A stretch of 64,000 nt of DNA, taken from the NCBI GenBank assembly GCA_017471245.1, contig JAFUVB010000060.1, forward strand, positions 1-64,000, given 5' to 3'. Positions 34,447 to 43,883 of this stretch are shown here, one piece after another. Position 1 is the stretch's first letter, and every line of letters begins with the position of its first letter. Origin of the DNA: Prevotella sp. Lineage in GTDB: Bacteria > Bacteroidota > Bacteroidia > Bacteroidales > Bacteroidaceae. The position numbers and the translations under genes are program-made. The notes beneath the pieces were generated by a model, which did no database searches, was not told the origin of the DNA, and saw nothing but the letters and a program-made list of their open reading frames with translations.

Positions 34447-36417
34447 ATGGTGCGTAATGAAAAAAGAGTAATTAAGTATTTCAAGGCTTTGCTTTCGATG
34501 TTTCTTGTTGCCGCTTGCTTGCAGGTACAGGCGCAGCAACAGTATACGGTGAATGCGAAGAAGCCGGGGGCGCCCATTCAGCCCACGATGTATGGCATCT
34601 TCTTCGAGGATATCAACTTCGGTGCTGACGGGGGCTTGTATGCCGAGATGGTGCAGAACCGTTCTTTCGAGTTTCCGCAGCAGCTGATGGGCTGGAATGC
34701 CTTCGGGGATGTGGCGATAGAGCAGAAAGATCCTGCCTTCCCCCGCAATCCTCACTATGCGAGGCTCAGCTATAGCGGTCACCGTGAGAAACATACGGGA
34801 CTGGAAAACCACGGTTTCTTCGGTATGGGACTGAAGAAGGGCATGAAATATAACTTCACCGTATGGGCGCGAACAGCAGGCAGCGACTCGGCAAAGATAC
34901 GCGTGGAGCTGATTTCACATAAGAACGATGTGCTCTGCAAGCAGCGCGTCAGCATCAAAGGGGGCGCGTGGGAGAAATATGCAGCCACGTTGGAGTCGCC
35001 TGTCACCGATGCCAAAGGATTCATGCGCATCTTCCTCGAAGGCAAGAACGCTGCCGACATAGATCACGTGAGCATCTTCCCCGAAGACAGTTGGAAGGGA
35101 TTGCTGCGTGCCGACTTGGTGAACGATCTGAAAAACCTGCATCCCGGCATCTTCAGATTCCCCGGCGGCTGCATCGTGGAGGGTACGGAGCTTGCCACTC
35201 GCTATCAATGGAAGAACAGCGTGGGCGATGCCGAGAACCGTCCGCTCAACGAGAACCGCTGGAACTATACGTTTGCCCACAGGCTGTTTCCCAATTACTA
35301 CCAGACCTACGGCTTAGGGTTCTACGAATTCTTCCTGCTGTCGGAGGAGATTGGTGCTGCGCCGCTGCCCATCCTGAGCGTGGGGCTTTCGTGCCAATAC
35401 CAGAACAGCGACGATGATCCGCAGGCGCATGTGGCGGTGGATGACCTGCAGCCCTACATCGACGATGCCCTCGACCTGATAGAGTTTGCCAACGGCGATG
35501 TGTCAACACGCTGGGGCAGTCTGCGCGCCTCCATGGGTCATGCCGAACCCTTCAACCTGGAATATATCGGCATCGGCAACGAGCAGTGGGGTCCCATGTA
35601 TCCCGTGCGCTTGGAGAAGTTCGTGGCTGCCATCCGCGCCCGTTATCCGAAAATCAAGATAGTGGGCAGCGCCGGTCCTGCTCCCTACGACTGGGATATC
35701 AAGCAGTTCTCTTACGGGTGGGAGCAGATGCGCCGCCTGAAGGTGGATCTGGTGGATGAGCATTTCTATTGCAATCAGGACTGGTTCTTGGAAAACGCCA
35801 TGCGCTACGACCATTACGACCGCAAAGGTCCCAAGGTGTTTGCCGGTGAATATGCCTGCCATGTGAAGGAGCATGCCGCCGATTTCCCCACCGCCAAGAA
35901 CGTTTTTGATGCCGCGCTCTGCGAGGCAGCCCTGATGACCGGCTTCGAGCGCAATGCCGACGTGGTGTATATGGCGACATACGCGCCGCTCTTTGCCCAC
36001 GTGGAAGGGTGGCAGTGGCGCCCCGACCTTATCTGGATGGATAACCTTACCACCGTGCGCACACCTAATTATTATGTGCAGCAGATGTATGCCTGCAACA
36101 GCGGCACCCACGTGCTCAAGGTGGAGGGCGAGCAGAAACCGCTCTTCGTCTCTGCCGTCTACGACAAGCCCACCGATGGCTATATCGTGAAGGTGGTGAA
36201 CACCACCGACCAGCCGCAAGAGGTGACTGTCACCTTCAAGGGAGTGAAGAAATTGCGCCAAGGAACCGTCACCTCGCTGCATGCCGACCGCATGGATGCT
36301 GCCAACACCATTGAGCATCCGGATGCCGTGGTGCCGGTGACACAGGCGGCAGAAGCCGACGGCAACGTGCTCCGAGCCACCGTTCCCGCCAAGACATTCA
36401 GCCTGTACAGATTCTAA
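34447..36417 (+). CDS. GH51 alpha-L-arabinofuranosidase, secreted
   Basis: A 656-aa enzyme with a signal peptide (ending VQAQ). An N-terminal beta domain (about 90-220, CBM4/9-like) precedes the TIM barrel. The acid/base is Glu379 in GIGNEQWGPMYP and the nucleophile is Glu438 in VDEHFYCNQDWF. A C-terminal beta-sandwich closes the protein. It releases arabinofuranose from arabinan, arabinogalactan or arabinoxylan. The sigma-factor gene begins 6 nt after its stop, so the promoter here may also feed the sigma/FecR regulator. Confidence 0.94.
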   Translation: MVRNEKRVIKYFKALLSMFLVAACLQVQAQQQYTVNAKKPGAPIQPTMYGIFFEDINFGADGGLYAEMVQNRSFEFPQQLMGWNAFGDVAIEQKDPAFPRNPHYARLSYSGHREKHTGLENHGFFGMGLKKGMKYNFTVWARTAGSDSAKIRVELISHKNDVLCKQRVSIKGGAWEKYAATLESPVTDAKGFMRIFLEGKNAADIDHVSIFPEDSWKGLLRADLVNDLKNLHPGIFRFPGGCIVEGTELATRYQWKNSVGDAENRPLNENRWNYTFAHRLFPNYYQTYGLGFYEFFLLSEEIGAAPLPILSVGLSCQYQNSDDDPQAHVAVDDLQPYIDDALDLIEFANGDVSTRWGSLRASMGHAEPFNLEYIGIGNEQWGPMYPVRLEKFVAAIRARYPKIKIVGSAGPAPYDWDIKQFSYGWEQMRRLKVDLVDEHFYCNQDWFLENAMRYDHYDRKGPKVFAGEYACHVKEHAADFPTAKNVFDAALCEAALMTGFERNADVVYMATYAPLFAHVEGWQWRPDLIWMDNLTTVRTPNYYVQQMYACNSGTHVLKVEGEQKPLFVSAVYDKPTDGYIVKVVNTTDQPQEVTVTFKGVKKLRQGTVTSLHADRMDAANTIEHPDAVVPVTQAAEADGNVLRATVPAKTFSLYRF

Positions 36418-36423
36418 TATATT

Positions 36424-36960
36424 ATGGTGATGGAGAGAGAGATGACAGCAAAGCGCAGCGAAAGCGCCATCGCAGAGATAGGGCTTCTGTATAAGGAGCA
36501 CTATCGGCAGCTCTATCTCTATGCCCTTACCTTCCTGAGCAACGAGGATGAAGCGAAGGATGTGGTGAACGATGCCTTCGAGCAGGTGTGGAAGAACTGG
36601 CAGAAAGGCGACTGTCGCGAGCAAACGGTCAAGGGATTTCTCTATCGTTTGGTGCGCAATCTCTGTTTAGATATCCTGCGCCATCGCCGCGTTCACGACC
36701 GGTATGCCCAGATGAGCCTTGCAACAAGCAACTTGCAGGATGCCTCAAACGAGGATGTGATGGAATTCGAAGAGCGCATCCTCAGGCTGAGGAAGGCTGT
36801 TGACGAGCTTCCTGAGCCCGACCGCTCCATCCTGAAGTGCTGCTATTTCAAGAAACTCACCTATAAGCAGACCGCCGAGGAATTGGAGTTAACGGTGAAT
36901 GTGGTGCACAGGCACATGGTGAATGCGTTCCGGCAATTGCGGCAGATGTTAAAAATGTAG
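36424..36960 (+). CDS. ECF-type RNA polymerase sigma factor
   Basis: A 178-aa ECF sigma factor. Region 2 is at about residues 20-90 (YKEHYRQLYLYALTFLSNEDEAKDVVNDAFEQVW) and region 4 at about 120-175 (LPEPDRSILKCCYFKKLTYKQTAEEL). The start may be the ATG at 36424 or 36430. It begins 6 nt after the GH51 gene, which is unusual because such sigma genes mostly have their own promoter; here it may be cotranscribed with the enzyme. It is followed by fecR and the SusCD operon, which it probably activates. Confidence 0.93.
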   Translation: MVMEREMTAKRSESAIAEIGLLYKEHYRQLYLYALTFLSNEDEAKDVVNDAFEQVWKNWQKGDCREQTVKGFLYRLVRNLCLDILRHRRVHDRYAQMSLATSNLQDASNEDVMEFEERILRLRKAVDELPEPDRSILKCCYFKKLTYKQTAEELELTVNVVHRHMVNAFRQLRQMLKM

Positions 36961-37029
36961 AATTCCGAGCACAAACTCAATGGTGAAGCCGTATTTATAT
37001 TAAGGTAATTAGCGATAAAGCGAAAGACG

Positions 37030-38163
37030 ATGGATACAAATAAATGGAACGAAGAGGCTGAAACCTGGAGCGAGAATCCAGATTTGCAGATGAAAGAAGA
37101 AGATGCCCAGATGGATTTCGAGCTGAGAAGGGCTTCTTTGGAGGATGCCGCCGTGCCTGATGCCGATGAGGCATTCGAGCAGTTCAAGGCTGAACGATTG
37201 GGCAAACCGGAGCGCCGCGCGCTGGGCGTGCGCCTTTGGGCGGTGGCAGCCGTGGCAGCATGCCTTGCGCTGGCTGTGTTCCTGCCATGGAACCGCTGGC
37301 TGTCGCCTTCTTCGCCTGTAGCAGAAGTTTCTTCAGCAATCAATATTCCCGGAACGGTGGTCTATGAAGCTCCTGCCCCTATGGGTGACATTGCGCTCAC
37401 GGTGGGCGACAAAACCATCAACCTGCATAGCAACGATGCCCGCAAGCAGGGCTTCTCCGTGAGTCAGGATCAGATGATCCAGTTCCTGTCTCCAGAGAAC
37501 GTGTCGCCCGAAGACCGCACCACGCTTACCATTCCTCAGGGAAAGACTGCCAAGCTACAGCTGCCCGACGGCACGAAAGTGTGGCTGAGTGCGTGCAGCC
37601 GTCTCATCTTCCCCCAGAAATTCTTGGAACATGCGCCGCGCGAAGTGCGGTTGATCGGTGAGGCTTATTTCGAAGTAGCCCATGATGAGGCACGTCCGTT
37701 CATCGTTCATAGCGGAAAGGTGAGCACCACCGTGTTAGGCACGCAGTTCAACATCCGCAGTTTCGAAGGCGAGCAGCCCCGAATCACGCTGGTGAGCGGC
37801 AGTGTGCGCGTGTCGAACAGCACAAACGTCGGCGCAAGGCGCGAAGTAACGTTGGTTCCCGGCCAGCAGGCAGTGCTCGGCGCAAACAACTCGCTGCTTG
37901 TTGAAGAGGCAGATGTGGAGGGTGTGCTCAGCTGGAAGAACGGTGCTTTCTACTTCGAAGGTCAGACCCTGCGTGAGATTCTCACCGAAATAGGTCGTTG
38001 GTATAACCTGAATGTGATTTTCATCACCAACCAGCATTTGGATGATTCCTTGCATTACAACGCCGATCGCAGCTGGAAAATACAGCAGGTGGTGTCGCAG
38101 CTGAACAATATCTGCGAAACTCATATCAAGATAGAAAACAACAGCTTGGTTGTGGATGAATGA
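37030..38163 (+). CDS. FecR-family anti-sigma factor
   Basis: A 377-aa protein with a short acidic cytoplasmic N-terminus, one membrane helix near residues 72-90 (WAVAAVAACLALAVFLPW), the FecR domain (about 170-270; LQLPDGTKVWLSACSRLIFP, GEAYFEVAHDEARPFIV) and a C-terminal STN-contact region (YFEGQTLREILTEIGRWYNL). It passes the signal from SusC to the ECF sigma factor 69 nt upstream. Unlike the first FecR in the window it has no repeat insertions. Confidence 0.93.
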   Translation: MDTNKWNEEAETWSENPDLQMKEEDAQMDFELRRASLEDAAVPDADEAFEQFKAERLGKPERRALGVRLWAVAAVAACLALAVFLPWNRWLSPSSPVAEVSSAINIPGTVVYEAPAPMGDIALTVGDKTINLHSNDARKQGFSVSQDQMIQFLSPENVSPEDRTTLTIPQGKTAKLQLPDGTKVWLSACSRLIFPQKFLEHAPREVRLIGEAYFEVAHDEARPFIVHSGKVSTTVLGTQFNIRSFEGEQPRITLVSGSVRVSNSTNVGARREVTLVPGQQAVLGANNSLLVEEADVEGVLSWKNGAFYFEGQTLREILTEIGRWYNLNVIFITNQHLDDSLHYNADRSWKIQQVVSQLNNICETHIKIENNSLVVDE

Positions 38164-38244
38164 TAAATAACATTTTTTAACAGCACAACATCCCATCCCT
38201 CGCCGTAGTTTTAGCAGATTATGTTTAATTAAAGTGTTAAGATT

Positions 38245-41200
38245 ATGGCAAAAATCAAGCAATCGTTCTTGTTGCTCATGCTGCTGATGTTCGCGGTAGG
38301 TGCCTTTGCCCAGGGCAAGCGTGTCACCGTTGACTTTAAGAACACAGAAGCTGCAGCCGCACTGCGCCAGATTGAGAAGCAGTCGGGACTGAAGATGCAG
38401 TACAGCATCAAGGACATGAAATTCCGCGTTACCTATAGTGCGCGTAACGCGGAGCCTGTAAAGGTGGTGAAGGACATCGTGGGCAGTCACGGCTTCTCAG
38501 TAGGCACCGAAGGCAAGTATCTCACCATTTATCGTGCAAGTGCCGATCCCTCGCAGCTCAGCGGCCGCAAGCGCAAGGTTTCCGGCTATGTGCGTGATGA
38601 GAACGGCGACGAGTTGATGGGTGTTCCCGTGTGTATTGGCGAAGGGCGCGTGTGCACCGTCACCGATGACAAAGGCTTCTACACGTTTGAAATCCCCGTG
38701 GAGCAAATCACATTGAAGTACAGTTATGTGGGACTTGGTACGGAATACATACAGATTGCCCAGGGCAATGCCGACGTGAAGCGCGATGTTACCTTGAAAT
38801 CAAACAACACTCTGGATGAAGTGGTGGTGATCGACAACGGTCTTTTCACCCGCACTGCTGAGAGCTTCACAGGTGCAGCAACGGTGTTCAACAAAGATGA
38901 ATTGCGTATGGTGGGTAATACCAACGTATTGCAGTCGCTGAAGAACCTTGACCCTTCATTCCATTTCGCTGAGAACCTGGCTGTAGGTAGCAACCCGAAT
39001 GCCATGCCGGAGATTACCCTACGAGGTAATTCCGGATTCCCAGATCTCTATGGAGAGTACAGCACCAACCCCAATCAGCCGCTCTTCGTTGTCGATGGTT
39101 TTGAAACATCCATGACAAAGGTGATTGATATGGATATGAACCGCATTGAGAGCGTCACCATCCTGAAGGATGCCGCCGCAAAGGCCATCTACGGTTCCAA
39201 GGCTGCCAACGGCGTGGTGGTTATCGAAACCGTGAAACCAGAGTCAGGAAAACTTCGCGTCTCTTATACCGGAAGCCTGAATCTCAGTTTTCCCGACCTG
39301 AGCAGCTACGATCTCTGTAATGCTGCAGAGAAGATAGAGGTGGAGCGCTTAGCCGGTCTTTACGACTATGACGGATACAACGGTGTCATTCATTGGATAA
39401 ACGCCAACGGTCAGTATGCCTACAACCTGCAATACAACAATCTTCTCGGTCGCGTGGTTCAGGGTATTGACACCGACTGGAAGGCTCAGCCCGTGCGCAA
39501 TGCCGTAGGCCACAAACACACTGTATATGTAGAAGGTGGTAACAAGGAGTTCCAATATGGTATTGACTTGGGGTATAACGATGTGGCAGGTGTGATGAAG
39601 GGTTCCGACCGTCAGACTTACAGCGGCGGGCTCACCTTCCGTTATCACTACAAGAAACTGTTGCTGAGCGACCAGATGAGCGTCATCTACAACAAAGCCA
39701 ACAACTCTCCTTGGGGTTCTTTCTCCACTTACACATCCATGAACCCGTATTTTGAACCCTACGATGCGGATGGCAATCTGATCAAGAGTTACACACTCTA
39801 TGAGGGAACACAATACGAGACACAGTTGGCAAACCCGATGTGGAACGCATTCATCAAGACAAAAGATACGTCCAACTATCTGAATGTCACTAACAATATG
39901 TATGCTGAGCTTCGTCTTTTCGAAGGATTCCGTCTCACAGGACGTTTTACCATAGCAAGGCAGGAGAACCGCTCCGACGTATTCCTTCCCCCATCGCACA
40001 CCAACTTCATCAGCTATACATCAGAAGAGTTGCTGAAGCGACGCGGCACCTATACCTACGGTGACGGCAACAGCAGCAGTTTCTCGCTCGATGTCACTGC
40101 CAACTATTCAAAGACATTTGCGGAGAAGCACCTCATCTTCCTGAACCTCGGATGGAGCCAGAACGAGAGTTCCTCCAACTCGATGACCATGCGGGCAGAG
40201 GGATTCCCGAATGACAATTTCTCTAATATTGGATATGCAAGTGCCTATTACAAGGACTCTTCCCCCACAAGTTCAGAGACCACCGTGCGCGATGCCGGAG
40301 CCATCGGAGCTTTCAACTATTCTTTCGACAACCGTTATCTGTTTGATGCCTCTTTCCGTCTGAACGGTTCCTCACAGTTCGGTAGTGAAAACCGTTGGGG
40401 TAAGTTCTGGGCGTTAGGTATCGGATGGAACATCAACAACGAGAAGTTCCTCAAGGACACTGGCATCTTCGACCTTCTGAAGTTGCGCGCTTCCGTAGGT
40501 TTCACAGGCTCACAGAACTTCAACTCCTACCAGAGCCTTGCCACCTACACCTATTTCACCGACAGGTATTACAACAGTGCTGCAGGAACCTATCTGATGG
40601 GAATGGCAAACAATAACCTGAAATGGCAGCGCAAGATGGACCGAAACGTCGGTTTGGATGCTTCTGTCTTCAAGCGTCGCCTCAGTCTTCGCTTTGATTA
40701 CTACAACGCCATCACCGATGACCTGCTCACTAACGTTACCATTCCTTCTTCCACTGGTTTCACCACTTATAAAGAGAACCTCGGAAAAGTGGAAAACAAA
40801 GGATGGGAGGCATACGCCAATGTGCGTGTATTTGAGCAGAACAGTACCAGGAGCTACTTCAACATATATACCAGCCTGTCGCACAACTCCAATAAAATCA
40901 AGGAAATTTCCAATGCCATGGAGAGCTATAACAACAATTTGTTGCGCGGAAGGTCAACGAGTCCCGTCCTGGTTTACCAGGAAGGCGAGTCGATGACGGC
41001 CATCCGTGCCGTGCAATCCATGGGTATCGACCCGGCAACAGGTCAGGAAGTGTATATCAAGAGAGATGGAACAACCACCTTCACCTGGAGTTCTGACGAT
41101 CAGGTAATCGTGGGCGACAGCGAGGCAGACGTATATGGAAACTGCGGATTCAATGCATCTTACAAAGGATTCCAGCTGAACGTTGGAATGACCTATCAGT

Positions 41201-41577
41201 TTGGCGGGATGATCTATAATTCCACATTGGTAAGCAAGGTGGAAAACGCAAACTTGTCTAATAATGTGGATCGACGGGTATTCACTGACCGTTGGGCTCA
41301 TCAAGGCGATGTGGCACGTTTCAAGGCCATGTCTGACGAGTCTACCACATATACCACTCAGCGCTTTGTTGAGAAAAACGATGTGTGGACTTTCTCTTCC
41401 ATCAATCTCTCATACGACTTCGACCGTATCAAGGCGGTGCGCAATGCCGGATTCAGCCGCCTGCGTCTGTCATTCGATATGGCGGATATTGCCCGAATAG
41501 CCTCCATGAAGACTGAGCGCGGAACAAGCTATCCATACGCCAAGAGTTGTTCGTTCTCATTGCAGGCCATATTCTAA
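38245..41577 (+). CDS. SusC/RagA TonB-dependent transporter with STN domain
   Basis: An 1110-aa transporter: signal peptide (ending AFAQ), STN domain (about 28-98), CarboxypepD_reg-like domain (about 110-195, GYVRDENGDELMGVPVCIGE), plug (from about 200, RTAESFTGAATVFNKDEL; NPNQPLFVVDGFE) and a barrel ending FSLQAIF. The STN domain ties it to the FecR/sigma pair upstream. It is followed by susD, DUF4843, a PKD-like lipoprotein and a TlpA-type thioredoxin, a conserved set whose ligand is not established. The 82-nt gap before it is AT-rich and may hold an ECF-dependent promoter. Confidence 0.95.
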   Translation: MAKIKQSFLLLMLLMFAVGAFAQGKRVTVDFKNTEAAAALRQIEKQSGLKMQYSIKDMKFRVTYSARNAEPVKVVKDIVGSHGFSVGTEGKYLTIYRASADPSQLSGRKRKVSGYVRDENGDELMGVPVCIGEGRVCTVTDDKGFYTFEIPVEQITLKYSYVGLGTEYIQIAQGNADVKRDVTLKSNNTLDEVVVIDNGLFTRTAESFTGAATVFNKDELRMVGNTNVLQSLKNLDPSFHFAENLAVGSNPNAMPEITLRGNSGFPDLYGEYSTNPNQPLFVVDGFETSMTKVIDMDMNRIESVTILKDAAAKAIYGSKAANGVVVIETVKPESGKLRVSYTGSLNLSFPDLSSYDLCNAAEKIEVERLAGLYDYDGYNGVIHWINANGQYAYNLQYNNLLGRVVQGIDTDWKAQPVRNAVGHKHTVYVEGGNKEFQYGIDLGYNDVAGVMKGSDRQTYSGGLTFRYHYKKLLLSDQMSVIYNKANNSPWGSFSTYTSMNPYFEPYDADGNLIKSYTLYEGTQYETQLANPMWNAFIKTKDTSNYLNVTNNMYAELRLFEGFRLTGRFTIARQENRSDVFLPPSHTNFISYTSEELLKRRGTYTYGDGNSSSFSLDVTANYSKTFAEKHLIFLNLGWSQNESSSNSMTMRAEGFPNDNFSNIGYASAYYKDSSPTSSETTVRDAGAIGAFNYSFDNRYLFDASFRLNGSSQFGSENRWGKFWALGIGWNINNEKFLKDTGIFDLLKLRASVGFTGSQNFNSYQSLATYTYFTDRYYNSAAGTYLMGMANNNLKWQRKMDRNVGLDASVFKRRLSLRFDYYNAITDDLLTNVTIPSSTGFTTYKENLGKVENKGWEAYANVRVFEQNSTRSYFNIYTSLSHNSNKIKEISNAMESYNNNLLRGRSTSPVLVYQEGESMTAIRAVQSMGIDPATGQEVYIKRDGTTTFTWSSDDQVIVGDSEADVYGNCGFNASYKGFQLNVGMTYQFGGMIYNSTLVSKVENANLSNNVDRRVFTDRWAHQGDVARFKAMSDESTTYTTQRFVEKNDVWTFSSINLSYDFDRIKAVRNAGFSRLRLSFDMADIARIASMKTERGTSYPYAKSCSFSLQAIF

Positions 41578-41605
41578 GTGAATTGAAAAAAGAAAACTAT
41601 CGATT

Positions 41606-43087
41606 ATGAAAAGTATTATATATAATAAGGTGTTAAAGGGAGTGTTCTCTCTCTCCTTGATGCTGACTTCCTGCACAATGTTGTTCACATCGTGTGACGA
41701 TTGGCTTTCCATTCAGCCAGAGGCAGAGATCGAGGGTACGGATCTTTTCTCGTCAGAGAGCGGGTTCAAGGATGCACTTACGGGTATCTACATCAAGATG
41801 GGAAACTATAGTATGTATGGTCGTGAGATGACCTTTGGCTTCCTGGATGTTATCGGTGACTGCTACTACAGCGCCGGTCCGAGCGGATCTGCTTATTATA
41901 ATGTTGCAAATAACTATGATTATACCAGTTCTTCAATTACTGCCTATTGCAACATGATCTGGTCGAACACGTACAATACGTTGTCAAACCTGAACTATCT
42001 GATTGAGAATCTGGAAAACGCTGATCCGAGTTCGTTCTCTCGCGACAACTACAACGTAATAAAGGGTGAGGCATTGGGCCTGCGTGCGTTCCTGCATTTC
42101 GACCTGTTGAGGCTTTTCGCTCCTTCGTGGACGGTAGACAAGGATGCCCCTGCCATTCCATACATTACAAAATATACTTATGTTGTTACGGAGACATCCA
42201 CTGTTTCACAGGTAATGGATTGCATCCTGAAAGACTTGAACGAGGCAATCGAACTGCTGCGCGTTTCTGATCCGATCAAGACCGGTCGTGAAATCACTTC
42301 GAAAGATGATAATTACTATCTCACCAACCGCCAGTTCCATTTCAACTACTATGCCGCCATTGCAACTTTGGCGCGTGTGGCACTTTGGAAGTATGACTAC
42401 GCAACAGCAAAGCAGTGCGCTCAGGAGGTAATCGACAGCGAGGAATTCCGCTGGACACGTGCAGAGGAAATTGCCACTACCTCGGATGCATCTCGCGACC
42501 GCACCTTTAAGAACGAGCATGTCTTTGCACTGAATATTGACAATTTGGAGAATAACGTTGACCGTTATCTCTACGGTGCCACTTCTTATAATTCGTACCT
42601 GGCTTTCTCTCTCTATGCCATGAACAACGGATTGTTCCCGACATCGACCCACTCTACCGACTGGCGAAGGGTCTATCTGATGAGCAATGAGTATACAAGT
42701 ATGACATCATACTATACCAACAAGAAACTGTTGCAGGAGGGTATGGATGACAATATGGTGAAGCGCATGCCGATCATCCGTCTGCCGGAGATGTATCTCA
42801 TCAAGGCTCAGGCTGACATTGAGAACTCTGCTGAATACCTGAACACGATACGCGAGAACAGAGGCGTAACGGCCAAGGTGGCACAGAGCGACTCCACGGT
42901 GATGCAAGAAGAGATTCTGAAGGAAACATGCCGTGAATTCATGTGCGAGGGATACTTGTTCTATTATTACAAACGGCTGAACATGACTCGTCATCGCTAC
43001 ATGTACTGGACTTCATGGAAGACGTTTGACCCTGAGAAATATGTGCTTCCTTTACCTGAGGAGGAGAAAGAATTTGGTAACAGATAA
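41606..43087 (+). CDS. SusD/RagB-family outer-membrane lipoprotein
   Basis: A 493-aa lipoprotein with lipobox FTSC (Cys31) followed by DDWLSIQPE. The SusD pattern is clear: LFSSESGFKDALTGIYIKMG, then ALGLRAFLHFDLLRLFAPSW, MPIIRLPEMYLIKAQADIE and CREFMCEGYLFYYYKRLN. It pairs with the SusC 28 nt upstream as the surface lid and ligand binder. Confidence 0.94.
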   Translation: MKSIIYNKVLKGVFSLSLMLTSCTMLFTSCDDWLSIQPEAEIEGTDLFSSESGFKDALTGIYIKMGNYSMYGREMTFGFLDVIGDCYYSAGPSGSAYYNVANNYDYTSSSITAYCNMIWSNTYNTLSNLNYLIENLENADPSSFSRDNYNVIKGEALGLRAFLHFDLLRLFAPSWTVDKDAPAIPYITKYTYVVTETSTVSQVMDCILKDLNEAIELLRVSDPIKTGREITSKDDNYYLTNRQFHFNYYAAIATLARVALWKYDYATAKQCAQEVIDSEEFRWTRAEEIATTSDASRDRTFKNEHVFALNIDNLENNVDRYLYGATSYNSYLAFSLYAMNNGLFPTSTHSTDWRRVYLMSNEYTSMTSYYTNKKLLQEGMDDNMVKRMPIIRLPEMYLIKAQADIENSAEYLNTIRENRGVTAKVAQSDSTVMQEEILKETCREFMCEGYLFYYYKRLNMTRHRYMYWTSWKTFDPEKYVLPLPEEEKEFGNR

Positions 43088-43099
43088 AACTAAGGCAAC

Positions 43100-43864
43100 A
43101 TGAAAAAAATATTTATATTCTCTTTCCTGACACTCGTTGCGGCGCTGTTCCTGACGACAGCCTGCGAGAACGATGAGTATCTGTATCAGGATATAGACAA
43201 GATATGGCTGGCTGGAGAGCCTGATGAGAATGCAACCGCTGACTCTACGTTCTTCTCATTCCGTGCCTATAGCTACGAGACAACAGACACCACGCTCCAC
43301 GTTATCGTGAAGCTCACCGGTCATGCAGCCGATCGCGACCGCAAGTTTCAGTTGATTCGTGTGGACTCACTGAGCAACGTGGATGAATCAGCATACGAGT
43401 TAGGCGACTTGACACTGCCTGCTGGAAAATATGAAGTATCGGTTCCTGTCAAGATTAAGCGGAATGTTGCCGGTGTCGACATTACGGAGAAGAATGCAGA
43501 ACTGACGTTGCGCGTGGTTGCAACCGAAGATCTCGGCACCAGTGTTGAGGATGCGCTTGATTATAAGATCGTGTGGTGCGACTATCTTACGAAACCTGCC
43601 ACATGGTCATCGTGGTCTGCTTTCCAGAACTATATCGGTCCGTTCACGCAGGCTCGCTATAAGTTCATCATCGACTTCACCGGCTATACGGAATTCAGCA
43701 TGTTTGCCAACAACTACAACCTGCTGTTCTGGTTCCAGGGACACCTTAACCAGCTACTCAATGAATACAACAGCGATCCTGCCAATGCCAACCGTCCTGA
43801 GGGATGGCCTTATCAGAATGACAATGGAGAGCCTCTTCAGTTTGGCTATGGATTGCGTTATTAA
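43100..43864 (+). CDS. DUF4843 lipoprotein
   Basis: A 254-aa lipoprotein (lipobox TTAC, Cys22, followed by ENDEYLYQ). The body matches the DUF4843 family found next to SusCD in Bacteroidota: DIDKIWLAGE, FSFRAYSYETTDTTLHVIVKLTG, a beta-rich first half with PAGKYEVSVPVKIKR, and a C-terminal part FTQARYKFIIDFTGYTEFSMF. The function is not known; a surface-exposed accessory to the transporter is likely. It lies 12 nt after susD. Confidence 0.88.
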   Translation: MKKIFIFSFLTLVAALFLTTACENDEYLYQDIDKIWLAGEPDENATADSTFFSFRAYSYETTDTTLHVIVKLTGHAADRDRKFQLIRVDSLSNVDESAYELGDLTLPAGKYEVSVPVKIKRNVAGVDITEKNAELTLRVVATEDLGTSVEDALDYKIVWCDYLTKPATWSSWSAFQNYIGPFTQARYKFIIDFTGYTEFSMFANNYNLLFWFQGHLNQLLNEYNSDPANANRPEGWPYQNDNGEPLQFGYGLRY

Positions 43865-43883
43865 CAAAAAAACAACACGACGT

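Noticed and set aside
43518-43883. Upstream extension of the PKD-like gene
   Set aside because: This part is the shifted frame of DUF4843; the lipoprotein signal begins at 43884.
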